Below, piece after piece: positions 7,274 through 16,137 of a stretch of DNA of 64,000 bases; position 1 is the first letter of the stretch, and every line of letters starts with the position of its first letter. The translations under genes were made by a program, and so were the position numbers. The stretch spans positions 1 through 64,000 of the forward strand of contig JARKQJ010000007.1 in NCBI GenBank assembly GCA_029973955.1, read 5' to 3'. This DNA comes from Paludibaculum sp. GTDB taxonomy: Bacteria > Acidobacteriota > Terriglobia > Bryobacterales > Bryobacteraceae. A model generated the notes under the pieces. It was not told the DNA's origin and ran no database searches. It saw only the letters and a program-made list of their open reading frames with translations.

Positions 7274-9742
7274 ATGGAGAAGTCCGTTGTCAGCAATGCC
7301 TATGTGCGGCTGGTCATCCTGATGGGTGCGGCCGTGCTGCTGCCGCAGTTGGCGCAGTGGAAGTCCACGGATGGGCTACAGTACCTCTCTTACATGCTGC
7401 TGGCGGTGCTGGCGGGGTGCTTTCAGGTGGAGTACCGGACGGAGCAGGGGCGGTTTCCGCTGAGCACGCTGTTCGTGATGATCACGATGAAGACGCTGTC
7501 GACGCCGGAGGCGTTTCTGCTGGCGGCGATCAGCACGGCGGCGGAGGCGGTGAACCGGCAGTCGGAGCACCGGAGGTCGATGACGGACATTTCGTTCGCG
7601 GTGGCGTCTGTGTCGATCGCGGTGGGGCTCTCGGATTTCGCAATGCGGGGGATCTATCTGCCGATGCACCTGAGCCAGTTGAACTCGGCGCTGCAGGCGG
7701 CGTTGGTGGGGATGACGTTTTTCGTGGGGATCTCGTTCCCGCAGGCGATGAAAGAAGCGCTGGAGACGGGCGAGAAGATGGCGCACGTCTGGAAGCATAA
7801 GCAGTTCTGGGCGGTGCCCTACTACGTGGCGGCGGCTTTGGTGGCAAGCCTGTTCGATGTAGCCAGGATGAGCGTGGGCTGGCAGATTCCGGTGCTGGTG
7901 CTGCCGGTGGTATTCCTGCCATACCGGGCCTACCGGCTGTACATGGAGCGGATCGAAGGCAGCCTGGTGCATGCCGAGGAGATGGCGTCGCTGCACCTGC
8001 GGACGATCGAGGCGCTGGCGCTGGCGATCGACGCGAAGGACGAGACGACGCACGAGCACCTGCAGAGGGTGCAGGTGTACGCGATGGAATTGGGCAAGGA
8101 ACTGGGGCTGAACCGGGAACAGCTGGAGGCGTTGCGGGCGGCGTCGCTGCTGCACGACATCGGCAAGCTGGCGGTGCCGGAGCACATCATCTCGAAGCCG
8201 GGCAAGCTGACGCCGGAAGAGTTCGAGAAGATGAAGATCCATCCGGTAGTGGGGGCGGAGATTCTGGAGAGGGTGAGATTTCCATATCCGGTGGTGCCGA
8301 TTGTGCGTTCGCATCATGAGCGCTGGGACGGCAACGGGTATCCGGATCGACTGAAGGGGGAGGAGATCCCGATCGGTTCGCGGATTCTGGCGGCGGTGGA
8401 TTGCCTGGATGCGCTGGCGAGCGACCGGCAGTACCGCAAGGCTATGCCGCTGGACCAGGCGATCGGAGTGCTGGTGCGGGACGCCGGGACGGCGTTCGAT
8501 CCGAGAGTGGTGGAGATTCTGGCGCGGCGCTATGTGGAGTTGGAATCGAAGGCGAGAACGAATAGCACGGAGCCGCTGAAGCTGACCAAGGACGTGGTGA
8601 TCCACGGAGGCAGCGCGCCGGCGGCCGGGTTTGAAAAATCGGAGAGCAAGACGCGGGCGGAAGAGGGCTTCAATCAGCCGGACTTCCTGGCATTGATCGC
8701 GGCGGCGCGGCAGGAGGCGCATGGGCTGTTCGAATTGGCGCAGGATCTGGGCAGCTCGCTGAGCCTGGATGAGACGCTGTCCGTGCTGAGCGTGCGGCTG
8801 AAGCGGATTGTTCCGTTCGATTCGATGGCGGTGTACGTGAGGCGGGAACAGGTGTTGATGCCGGAGTTTGTGAGCGGGGAGAATTTCCGGCTGTTCGCAT
8901 CGCTGCAGATCCCGATGGGGGAGGGGCTGTCGGGCTGGGTGGCGGAGAACGCGAAGCCGATTGTAAATGGGAATCCGACGGTGGAGCCGGGGTATCTGAA
9001 CGACACGACGAAGTTTTCGACGTTGAGGTCGGCGCTGGCGGTGCCGCTGCACGGGATGAACGGCGTGGTGGGGGTGATCGCGCTGTATCACACGGAGCGG
9101 GATGCGTATACGAAGGATCATCTGAGGGTGCTGCAGGTGGTGAGCTCGAAGCTGTCGCTGGCGATCGAGAACGCGCTGAAGTACCGGCAGGCGGAGTCTT
9201 CGGCGACGACGGATTATCTGACGCAACTGCCGAACGCGCGATCGCTGTTCCTGCATCTGGACGCGGAACTGGCGCGGGCGCGGCGCGAGCAGGGCGAGTT
9301 GACGGTGGCTGTGTGCGACCTGGACAACTTCAAGCAGATCAACGACCAGTACGGCCACCTGGAAGGCAACCGGGTATTGCGGATTGTGGCGTTGACGCTG
9401 CGCAACAACTGCCGCGAGTACGACTACGTGGGGCGCATGGGGGGCGACGAATTCGTGGTGGTGATGGGACGGATGGACGCGAACGATGCGGCGACGCGAA
9501 TCGAGCAGATGCGGCGGGCAGTGCTCGAAGAGACGCGGCTGCAGACGGGGCTGGACCTGACGGTGTCGATCGGCACGGCGACTTTCCCGAAAGACGGCGC
9601 GGACGCGGAGGATCTGCTGACGACGGCAGACCGGCTGATGTATGCGGCGAAGCAGGCGAGTCCGGCGCGGCTGAAGGCGCAGCAGCGGTGGGAGCAGTGG
9701 AAGGAAGCGTCGGGGCAGGCGGAGGCGCCGGCGGTGCTATAG
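7274..9742 (+). CDS. Membrane HD-GYP / GAF / GGDEF c-di-GMP turnover protein
   Basis: The 822-residue protein carries both hydrolase and cyclase modules. Residues 8-220 form about six membrane helices acting as a sensor. The HD-GYP domain (about 235-425) has HD at 294-295, HHE at 347-349 and GNGYP at 353-357, so it should be a competent c-di-GMP phosphodiesterase. A GAF domain (about 490-640) follows. The GGDEF domain (about 645-800) has an intact GGDEF at 723-727 and an RxxD inhibitory site at R714/D717. The ATG at 7274 has a strong GGAGG-type ribosome site. Its stop overlaps the convergent permease by 6 bases. Confidence 0.93.
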   Translation: MEKSVVSNAYVRLVILMGAAVLLPQLAQWKSTDGLQYLSYMLLAVLAGCFQVEYRTEQGRFPLSTLFVMITMKTLSTPEAFLLAAISTAAEAVNRQSEHRRSMTDISFAVASVSIAVGLSDFAMRGIYLPMHLSQLNSALQAALVGMTFFVGISFPQAMKEALETGEKMAHVWKHKQFWAVPYYVAAALVASLFDVARMSVGWQIPVLVLPVVFLPYRAYRLYMERIEGSLVHAEEMASLHLRTIEALALAIDAKDETTHEHLQRVQVYAMELGKELGLNREQLEALRAASLLHDIGKLAVPEHIISKPGKLTPEEFEKMKIHPVVGAEILERVRFPYPVVPIVRSHHERWDGNGYPDRLKGEEIPIGSRILAAVDCLDALASDRQYRKAMPLDQAIGVLVRDAGTAFDPRVVEILARRYVELESKARTNSTEPLKLTKDVVIHGGSAPAAGFEKSESKTRAEEGFNQPDFLALIAAARQEAHGLFELAQDLGSSLSLDETLSVLSVRLKRIVPFDSMAVYVRREQVLMPEFVSGENFRLFASLQIPMGEGLSGWVAENAKPIVNGNPTVEPGYLNDTTKFSTLRSALAVPLHGMNGVVGVIALYHTERDAYTKDHLRVLQVVSSKLSLAIENALKYRQAESSATTDYLTQLPNARSLFLHLDAELARARREQGELTVAVCDLDNFKQINDQYGHLEGNRVLRIVALTLRNNCREYDYVGRMGGDEFVVVMGRMDANDAATRIEQMRRAVLEETRLQTGLDLTVSIGTATFPKDGADAEDLLTTADRLMYAAKQASPARLKAQQRWEQWKEASGQAEAPAVL

Positions 9743-11113
9743 CGTTTTGCCGGCGAGGCGGAAGCGGTAGACGAGCGCGCCGGAGATGAGGGTGACGGCG
9801 GCGGCAAGAGAGATCATCGGGGCGAAACGGAGGCCGGCGATGACGAGCCAGACGCCAGGCACAACAAAGAGGAGCGGGATGAGGGGGAAGCCGAAGCTGA
9901 CGACGGAGAGCTTCTGCCAATCCGGCCGGCGGCGGAGCCAGAAGAGGCTGGCGACGGCGAGCATGGCGAAGAGGTTCAGCAGATAGCCGATGTAGGTCAT
10001 GAGGTTGCCGAAGTTGACCATGGTCATGAGCATGGCGCAGGCGCCCTGGCAGAGGATGGCGGGCACGGGAGTGCGCCACTCGGGGTGGATTTTGGCGGCG
10101 ACGGGGAGGAAGGCGCCGTTCTTGGCCATGGCGTAGTAGAGGCGGGGTCCGATGGTGACCATGGCGTTGACGGTGGACATGAGGGAGACGGCGAGGAGAA
10201 GGCTGAAGACGCCGGCGATCTCGGGTCCGAAGAGGGCTTTGGCGGTGAGGCTGCCGACGGCGAGGACGCCCTTCATTTCCGAGAGCGGCGTGGCGTAGAT
10301 GAAGACCACGTTGAAGAGGAGGTAGAGGACGGCGACGAGACCCGTGCCGAGGGCGAGGGCGAGGGGCAGGGTTCGTTCGGGACGTTTGAGTTCTTCGGCG
10401 ATGTAGGTGGCGGCGTTCCAGCCGCTGTAGCCGACATAGATCCAGAAGAGGCTGATGGCGAACTGGGCGGGGATGGGGGTGGAAGAGGTGCGTTCGGTAA
10501 CCTGGCTCAGGTGGGACCAGTCGCCGTGACCGATGGAGAGGCCGAGTCCGATGAAGGCGACCATGACGAGCACCTTGATGGAGGTGAGGGCGTTCTGGAT
10601 GCGGGCGATGAACTCGACGCCGAACAGGTTGAGGACGGTGAAGCCGAGGACGAGCAGGGCGGCGGCCACCTGGGCGCCGCCGAACTGGAGTCCCATCTCG
10701 CCGAAGTTCCAGCGATACCAGACGTTTTCCTGGCGCAGCGCGGGGCTGAAGTAGCCGAGGTAGTTGGAGAAGGCGAGGGCGGCGGTGGCGATGGGCGCGG
10801 AGAAGCCGGCGAAGAAGCTGACCCAGCCGCTCATGAAGCCGAGCGTGGGGCCGTAGGCGCGGGTGAGGTAGACGTATTCGCCGCCGGAAGCGGGGAAGTT
10901 GATGCCGAGTTCGGAGTAGGAGAAGGCGCCGGCGAGGGCGACGACCGCGCCGATCAACCAGATGACGAGGACGTAGGAGGGATCGCCGAGATCGCCGGCG
11001 AGGAAGCCGGTGGAGGTGAAGATGCCGGTGCCCACCATGTTGGAGATAACGAGCGCAGTGGCGGAGTAAAGGCCCAGCCGGCGGAGGAGGGTAGGCGAGG
11101 AGGAAGAGGCCAT
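9737..11113 (-). CDS. APC-family amino acid permease
   Basis: The 458-residue protein has about 12 hydrophobic segments and the family's opening signature, SNMVGTGIF, in helix 1 (about 24-32). Other diagnostic stretches are PASGGEYVYL near residue 75 and the helix-6 region IYVGYSGWNAATY (about 225). It should be a proton- or exchange-driven amino acid transporter of the LAT/APC type in the inner membrane; the substrate cannot be assigned. It lies downstream of the haem genes on the same strand but has its own promoter-like element 10 bases before its ATG. Confidence 0.9.
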   Translation of the reverse strand: MASSSSPTLLRRLGLYSATALVISNMVGTGIFTSTGFLAGDLGDPSYVLVIWLIGAVVALAGAFSYSELGINFPASGGEYVYLTRAYGPTLGFMSGWVSFFAGFSAPIATAALAFSNYLGYFSPALRQENVWYRWNFGEMGLQFGGAQVAAALLVLGFTVLNLFGVEFIARIQNALTSIKVLVMVAFIGLGLSIGHGDWSHLSQVTERTSSTPIPAQFAISLFWIYVGYSGWNAATYIAEELKRPERTLPLALALGTGLVAVLYLLFNVVFIYATPLSEMKGVLAVGSLTAKALFGPEIAGVFSLLLAVSLMSTVNAMVTIGPRLYYAMAKNGAFLPVAAKIHPEWRTPVPAILCQGACAMLMTMVNFGNLMTYIGYLLNLFAMLAVASLFWLRRRPDWQKLSVVSFGFPLIPLLFVVPGVWLVIAGLRFAPMISLAAAVTLISGALVYRFRLAGKTL

Positions 11114-11123
11114 TTAAGGTTCA

Positions 11124-11129
11124 ATTGTA
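11124..11129 (-). promoter_or_regulatory. -10 element of the APC permease
   Basis: On the minus strand TACAAT lies 10 bases upstream of the permease ATG at 11113. It falls in the short gap after the Janus-like gene. A TTGACC stretch lies further upstream but with too short a spacer (13) for a confident -35. The spacing implies a very short or absent leader. Confidence 0.4.
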
Positions 11130-11144
11130 CTTGAGTGCGGCGGG

Positions 11145-11495
11145 TCAATCTTCGTGCCAGCACTGGTAGCCGGGGAAGGCGGCGGAGAAGAGGCTGACAG
11201 TGAGGTCGCGGTCGGGTTCGCGGCCGAACTGGGTGCTGCGGTCGGAGAGGACGATGTGGCCGGCGCCGTGATCGATTTCGCACCAGCCACCGCCGAGGGG
11301 GCGTAGGCCGTACTGCTGGGCGAGGTGGAGATGGAATTCGGCGGAGTCGTCAAAGACGGCGACGAGGCGGCGGGGATCGGAGAGATCGCGGCCGAGGATG
11401 AACTTGCCGGAGACGCGCGGCAGGTCGGCGGCACGCACGATGAGGAGGATGGTGGGGCGGCCGTCAGCGGGCTGAATGTTCTGGCGGAGCAGCAT
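11145..11495 (-). CDS. Small Janus/Ocnus-like protein of unknown function
   Basis: The 116-residue protein overlaps the 3' end of hemCD by 32 bases and is probably translationally coupled to it. It has no signal peptide or membrane helix. The C-terminal half contains GGGWCEIDH, then an STQFGREPDR stretch and a final AAFPGYQCW. This recalls the Janus/Ocnus (phosphohistidine phosphatase-like) fold, in which a GGGR strand and a SxxFGREPDR-like helix recur. The catalytic histidine of phosphohistidine phosphatases cannot be placed securely; H76 in EIDHGAGH is a candidate. Start is ATG at 11495. Role in haem synthesis is not implied by anything except position. Confidence 0.6.
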   Translation of the reverse strand: MLLRQNIQPADGRPTILLIVRAADLPRVSGKFILGRDLSDPRRLVAVFDDSAEFHLHLAQQYGLRPLGGGWCEIDHGAGHIVLSDRSTQFGREPDRDLTVSLFSAAFPGYQCWHED

Positions 11496-13122
11496 GGCGT
11501 TCGACCTGAGCCACGATGGTTTCGACGAGCGAGTCCGTGGTGGATTGGGGCGCTTCGAGGGCGACGGGGAGACCGAGGCGGCGGGCGGTATCGGAGGTAA
11601 TGGGTCCGATGGAGGCGATGGAGCAGCCGGCGAGGAGGTCCGGGCCGGCGGCGGCGAGGAGGTTCTTGGCAGTGGAAGAACTGGTGAGGGTGATCCAGTC
11701 GGGCTTCCAGGAAGAGAGGAGGTCGCGAGTGCGCTCGGCGAGGCCGGCGGGGACGCGGTTTTCGTAGACGGGAAGGACGTCGACGTGGGCGCCGAGGGCG
11801 CGGAGTTGCTCGGGGATGATCTCGCGGGCGGAGGCGGCGCGAGGCAGCAGGATGCGCTTGCCTTGCAGGGATTCGGAGGAGAGGGTTTCGGCGAGACTCT
11901 CGGCGACGAAGTCTTCGGGGAGGAGATCGGGCTGGAGGCCGATGGCGCGGAGGGCTTCGGCGGTGGCGGGACCGATGGCGCAGAGTTTGGGGCCGGGGGT
12001 AGCAGCAGTGGAGGAAAAGAAGGCTTCGACGGCGTTGGCGGAGGTGAAGATGGCCCAGTGGTAGGAGGTCCAATCGGGGCGTTCGAAGGGGATGGGGTGG
12101 ATTTCGATGACGGGGAGTTCGACGACTTCGGCGCCGAGAGCGCGGAGCTTCGAAGAGAAAGTGCCGGCCTGGGACTGGGCGCGCGTGACGAGGATGCGGC
12201 GGCCGGCGAGGGGGAGGTCGCCGCCATAGACGGAGGCGAGGATGGCGCGGGCGCCGAGACTGAGGAGACGGTGGGCGGCGGCGGCGCCGAGAGTGGCGGC
12301 GCTGGCGGCGGGGGCGCTGCAACGGTCGTCGAAGAAGGGCTCGCCTTCGGGATGGATGACGACGGCGCGGAGGGTGAGCTGATCGTTTTCGACAGTGGCG
12401 TGAGCGCCGATGGGAACCTGACAGCCGCCGCCGAGAGCGGCGAGGACGGCGCGTTCGGCGGTGACGGCGGCGCGGGTGGGGGCGTGGTCGAGCTTTGAGC
12501 AGATGAGGAAAGCGTCGCCCTGGTCGTCGCGGGTTTCGATAGCGAGAGCGCCCTGGCCGACGGCGGGGCACATGAGATCGGCGGGCAGGAGTTCAGTGAT
12601 GCGATGGCCCCAACCGAGGCGGCGCAGGCCGGCGCCGGCGAGAAGGATGGCCTGGAACTGGCCTTCGTCGAGCTTGCGGAGGCGGGTGTCGAGATTGCCG
12701 CGGATGGGTTCGATGATGAGATCGGGGCGGAGGCGCTTCAACTGGGCGGAGCGGCGGAGAGAGGAGGTGCCGACGCGGGCGCCGTGGGGGAGGGCTTCGA
12801 GGGTGGAGCCGATGAGGGCGTCGAAGGGGATTTCGCGCTCGGGGATGGCGGCGACGGTGAGGCCGTCGGGGAGGATGGTGGGGAGGTCCTTGAGAGAGTG
12901 GACAGCGAGATCGATGCGGCGGTCGAGGAGGGCTTCTTCGATCTCCTTGGTGAAGAGGCCCTTGGAGCCGACCTTGGCGAGCGGGACGTCGGTGATCTTG
13001 TCGCCGGTGGTTTTGATGATCTCGAGATGGGTTTCGACGCCGAGTTCAGCCAGGCGGGCGGCGACCCAGTTGGCCTGCCAGAGGGCGAGTTGGGAGCCGC
13101 GGCTGCCGATGATCAGTTTCAT
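11464..13122 (-). CDS. hemCD: Fused hydroxymethylbilane synthase / uroporphyrinogen-III synthase
   Basis: The 552-residue protein joins two consecutive haem-pathway enzymes. Residues 1 to about 298 are HemC, which condenses four porphobilinogens: it opens IGSRGSQLALWQ, has the catalytic aspartate D79 in VHSLKDLP and the dipyrromethane-cofactor cysteine C234 in GGGCQVPIGA. Residues about 302-545 are HemD, which cyclises hydroxymethylbilane to uroporphyrinogen III, recognisable by ILVTRAQSQAG, ELPVIEI, FTSANAV and LTSSSTAKN. Fusion would allow handover of the unstable bilane. The start overlaps the hemA stop by 4 bases. Both active centres look intact. Confidence 0.95.
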   Translation of the reverse strand: MKLIIGSRGSQLALWQANWVAARLAELGVETHLEIIKTTGDKITDVPLAKVGSKGLFTKEIEEALLDRRIDLAVHSLKDLPTILPDGLTVAAIPEREIPFDALIGSTLEALPHGARVGTSSLRRSAQLKRLRPDLIIEPIRGNLDTRLRKLDEGQFQAILLAGAGLRRLGWGHRITELLPADLMCPAVGQGALAIETRDDQGDAFLICSKLDHAPTRAAVTAERAVLAALGGGCQVPIGAHATVENDQLTLRAVVIHPEGEPFFDDRCSAPAASAATLGAAAAHRLLSLGARAILASVYGGDLPLAGRRILVTRAQSQAGTFSSKLRALGAEVVELPVIEIHPIPFERPDWTSYHWAIFTSANAVEAFFSSTAATPGPKLCAIGPATAEALRAIGLQPDLLPEDFVAESLAETLSSESLQGKRILLPRAASAREIIPEQLRALGAHVDVLPVYENRVPAGLAERTRDLLSSWKPDWITLTSSSTAKNLLAAAGPDLLAGCSIASIGPITSDTARRLGLPVALEAPQSTTDSLVETIVAQVERHAAPPEHSAR

Positions 13123-14384
13123 TCATCCTCCAGGCGGAACATGCGGCGGATGACGGAGAGAATGCGGTCGCCTTCCGGCTGGGAGGCGGCGCGGCGGATT
13201 TCGGTCATCGGGCCGTGAGCGAATTTATTGATGAGGCCGCGGGTGTAAGCCTGCAGGGCCTCTTCCTGCTGCGGCGAGAGTGCGCCGAAGCGGGAGCGGA
13301 CGCGGTCGAGTTCAGCGCGGGAGAGATCGTCGAGTTGCTGCTGGAGGCCGACGATGATGGGGGCAACCTCGCGGGCGCGTATTTTGTCGAAGAGGCGCTG
13401 GATCTCCTCCTCGATGATCCGCTCGGCCTGATCGGCTTCGCGTTGGCGGGCGAGGCGGTTCTGTGCGACCTCGCGGCCGAGGTCGTCGATGTCGTAGAGG
13501 TAGATATTTTCGAGGTCGTCGACGGCGGGTTCGACGTTGCGGGGGACGGCGATGTCGATGATGAAGATGGGGCGGTTCTGGCGGCGGCGGAGGACCTGCT
13601 TCATCTCGTCTTTGCGGAGGATATAGTCGGGCGCGCCGGAGGAGGTGATAACGATGTCCATCTCGTGGAGGCGCTGGTGGAAGGTGTCGTAGTCGATGAC
13701 GGAGCCTTCGAAGAGAGCGGCCATCTCTTCGGCGCGGGCGCGGGTGCGGTTGGTGACCAGGATGCGGTTGCAGCCGGCGCGGTGGAGGTGGCGGGCGGCG
13801 AGTTCGGACATTTTGCCGGCGCCGACGAGGAGGACGGATTTGGATTTGAGATCGCCGAAGATCTGGCGGGCGAGCTCAATGGCGGCGTAGGAGATGGAGA
13901 CGGCGCTGCGGCCGATGTCGGTTTCGGAGCGGACGCGTTTGGCGACGAAGAAGGCGCGGGTGAGGACGGTGTCGAGGAAGCCGTGGACGGCACCTTGGGC
14001 GCGGGCGGCGGAGTAGGCGGCTTTGAGCTGGCCGAGGATCTGGGGTTCGCCGAGGACCATGGAGTCGAGGGAAGCGGCGACGCGGAAGAGGTGGCGGACG
14101 GCCTCGCGGTCGTCGAAGGTGTAGAGGTAGGGCTGGAGGAAAGACTGATCGAGGGAGCGGCCGCCGGCGAGCCGGGCGAGGACGGCGGGAAGCGCGTCCT
14201 CCGACTTGGCGTGGATGGCGACCTCGACGCGATTGCAGGTGGAGAGGATCAGAGCTTCTTCCACGCCCGGGCAATCCTGGAGAGATTGGAGGGACTCAGG
14301 GAGGGCGGCTTCGGGGAAGGCGAAGCGCTCGCGGATCTCGACCGGCGCGGTTTTGTAGCTCAGACCTGTGAGAAAGACCTTCAT
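13119..14384 (-). CDS. hemA: Glutamyl-tRNA reductase
   Basis: HemA reduces glutamyl-tRNA to glutamate-1-semialdehyde with NADPH, the first committed step of C5 tetrapyrrole synthesis. The 421-residue protein has the family opening GLSYKTAPVEIRERF, the catalytic cysteine C50 in LILSTCNRVEV, an NADPH-binding segment VLLVGAGKMSELAARHL (about 190) and the C-terminal dimerisation helix with the LINKFAHGP signature. Length is normal. It lies between the ccsA/hemX-like gene (13 bases upstream) and hemCD (4-base overlap), so the three form an operon for tetrapyrrole supply. Confidence 0.97.
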   Translation of the reverse strand: MKVFLTGLSYKTAPVEIRERFAFPEAALPESLQSLQDCPGVEEALILSTCNRVEVAIHAKSEDALPAVLARLAGGRSLDQSFLQPYLYTFDDREAVRHLFRVAASLDSMVLGEPQILGQLKAAYSAARAQGAVHGFLDTVLTRAFFVAKRVRSETDIGRSAVSISYAAIELARQIFGDLKSKSVLLVGAGKMSELAARHLHRAGCNRILVTNRTRARAEEMAALFEGSVIDYDTFHQRLHEMDIVITSSGAPDYILRKDEMKQVLRRRQNRPIFIIDIAVPRNVEPAVDDLENIYLYDIDDLGREVAQNRLARQREADQAERIIEEEIQRLFDKIRAREVAPIIVGLQQQLDDLSRAELDRVRSRFGALSPQQEEALQAYTRGLINKFAHGPMTEIRRAASQPEGDRILSVIRRMFRLEDE

Positions 14385-14397
14385 TGGCAGGCGAGCC

Positions 14398-15234
14398 TCA
14401 TTTTTCCAGGAGGGGGCGCAGCCCGACGTGAGCGGCCCAGGTGAGAACGGAGAAACAGAGCACGGTCAGGGAGAGGAGAGCGGCTCGTCTTCCGCGCCAT
14501 CCGGCGGAGAGACGGAGGAAGACCATGACGAGATAGAAAGCCCAGGTGATGAGGGAGACGACGATGGCGGGCTGAGTAATCCAGCGGGTGCCGTATTCGA
14601 TGGAGGCCCAACTGGAGGCGGCGGCGACGGCGAGGGTGATGGCGACGAAGCCGAAGTTCATGGAGCGGGTGATGAGATTGTCGAGGACCTCGAGAGGGGG
14701 GAGACGGTCAGAAGCGGTGCGGAAGAGCCAACCGGGCTGGGCGTGGCGGCGCTTGAGGCGGCGTTCCTGGAGGAGATAGAAGACCGAGGCGGCGGCGCTG
14801 AACATGAGGCCGGAGATACCGATGAGGACGAGCAGGATGTGGGTAACGAGCAGCGCGCCGCGAAGGCGAGTGTCGGACCAGGAGGTGGAGGGTCCGGCGG
14901 TGGCGCCGATGAGGGTGAGGACGGCGACCAGAGGGAAGACGAAGACGCTGAGGACGGCGAAGTGGTAGCGCCATTCGAGGAAGAGATAGGCGACGGCGAA
15001 GAGGAAGGCGGCGAGGGAGGCGGTTTCGAAGAAGTTGTTGGCGGCGACAGTATGGAGGGCGATGCTGTGCTCGACGATGGAGACGAAGTGGAAGACGACG
15101 GCGAGTTGGAAGGCGCGGAGGGCCAGGGGGAAGAGGCGGTCGCCCTGCCGGAGCAGGGAGAGAACTGCCTGGAGCAGCGCGAGCATGTAGAGGGCGGTGG
15201 CCAGACGAAGCCAGACGAGGCTCATTTCCAGCAT
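14398..15234 (-). CDS. CcsA/HemX-type membrane protein (cytochrome c assembly family)
   Basis: The 278-residue protein is almost entirely hydrophobic, with about eight membrane helices. It contains the family's histidine-bearing helices (FHFVSIVEHSIALHT near 47-61; LLVTHILLVLIGISG near 130) and a C-terminal WAAHVGL that would hold a haem-ligating histidine. CcsA/HemX proteins take part in haem delivery for cytochrome c or modulate HemA; the position directly before hemA favours the HemX role. The ATG at 15234 is chosen because upstream codons are low-complexity and non-hydrophobic; an in-frame ATG at 15225 is possible. A TATACT hexamer on the minus strand near 15274-15279 is a likely -10. Confidence 0.85.
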   Translation of the reverse strand: MLEMSLVWLRLATALYMLALLQAVLSLLRQGDRLFPLALRAFQLAVVFHFVSIVEHSIALHTVAANNFFETASLAAFLFAVAYLFLEWRYHFAVLSVFVFPLVAVLTLIGATAGPSTSWSDTRLRGALLVTHILLVLIGISGLMFSAAASVFYLLQERRLKRRHAQPGWLFRTASDRLPPLEVLDNLITRSMNFGFVAITLAVAAASSWASIEYGTRWITQPAIVVSLITWAFYLVMVFLRLSAGWRGRRAALLSLTVLCFSVLTWAAHVGLRPLLEK

Positions 15235-15319
15235 GGGACCACCCGGCGGCAGAAAAAACCCGGCACGCTTTGAGTATACCCCGCGCGGAAGATTCCCCCC
15301 ATGGTGCGAAGATGGCAGC

Positions 15320-16045
15320 ATGACGCTGAATCTGAAGGGCAAAACGGCACTGGTGACAGGTGGAACGCGAGGCATTGGGCGGGCAGTGGCGGAGAGGCTG
15401 CTGGAAGCGGGGGCCAGCGTGGCGATCTGCGGGCGGAGCGCGGAAGGGGTAGAGAGGGCGGTGGAGGAGATGCGGGCACGGTTTTCGCGCGAAACCCTAA
15501 AACTCGAAGGCAAAGCCGCCGATGTTGGGAGTGAGGCAGCCGTACGAGAGTTGTTCGGATGGCTAGACGGCGGGATCGGCGGTCCGGACATCCTGGTGAA
15601 CAACGCCGGGGTGGGGATCTTCAAGGATCTGGCAGAGTTGACGCCGGGAGAATGGAATCTAGTGATCGGGACGAACTTGAGCGGCGTTTACCACTGTTGC
15701 CACGAAGCGCTGCCGCGGATGCGGCAGAGAGGTGGCGGGTGGATTGTGAACGTGGCGAGCCTGGCAGGGAAGAACGCCTTTGCCGGAGGAGCGGCGTATA
15801 ACGCGTCGAAGTTCGGGCTGTGCGGAATGAGTGAAGCAGTGATGCTGGATCACCGATATGAAGGTGTGAAGGTGACGACGGTGCTGCCTGGCAGCGTGAG
15901 CACGGATTTCGGGCGCGCGGGCAAGGCGGACTGGAAGATTGCTCCGGAGGATGTCGCGGAGACGGTGGCGATGATCCTGGCGATGCCGGAGAGGACGTTG
16001 ATCAGCCACGTGGAAGTCCGGCCGTCGCGCCCGCCGAAGCGGTAA
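15320..16045 (+). CDS. Short-chain dehydrogenase/reductase
   Basis: The 241-residue protein is a classical SDR using NAD(P). It has the cofactor motif TGGTRGIG at 13-20, NNAG at 94-97, the catalytic serine S147 and the YNASK motif with Y160 and K164. After the active site it keeps the LPGSVSTDF segment typical of the family. The ATG at 15320 sits where similarity begins; the region between it and the divergent ccsA-like gene is only 85 bases and must hold both promoters. The arginine after the second glycine suggests NADPH. Substrate unknown. Confidence 0.92.
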   Translation: MTLNLKGKTALVTGGTRGIGRAVAERLLEAGASVAICGRSAEGVERAVEEMRARFSRETLKLEGKAADVGSEAAVRELFGWLDGGIGGPDILVNNAGVGIFKDLAELTPGEWNLVIGTNLSGVYHCCHEALPRMRQRGGGWIVNVASLAGKNAFAGGAAYNASKFGLCGMSEAVMLDHRYEGVKVTTVLPGSVSTDFGRAGKADWKIAPEDVAETVAMILAMPERTLISHVEVRPSRPPKR

Positions 16046-16137
16046 GCGGGAGCAGGAGATTGGGATTTGTTGCCGCCGGGAGGGCGATGTGCCCGCCGGT
16101 GAGTGGATCAGGAAAGGAGCCCATTTTGGGCCAAGGG

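Noticed and set aside
7530-9358. Arginine/histidine-rich minus-strand frames opposite the HD-GYP gene
   Set aside because: Compositional shadows; the plus-strand frame contains complete HD-GYP, GAF and GGDEF domains.
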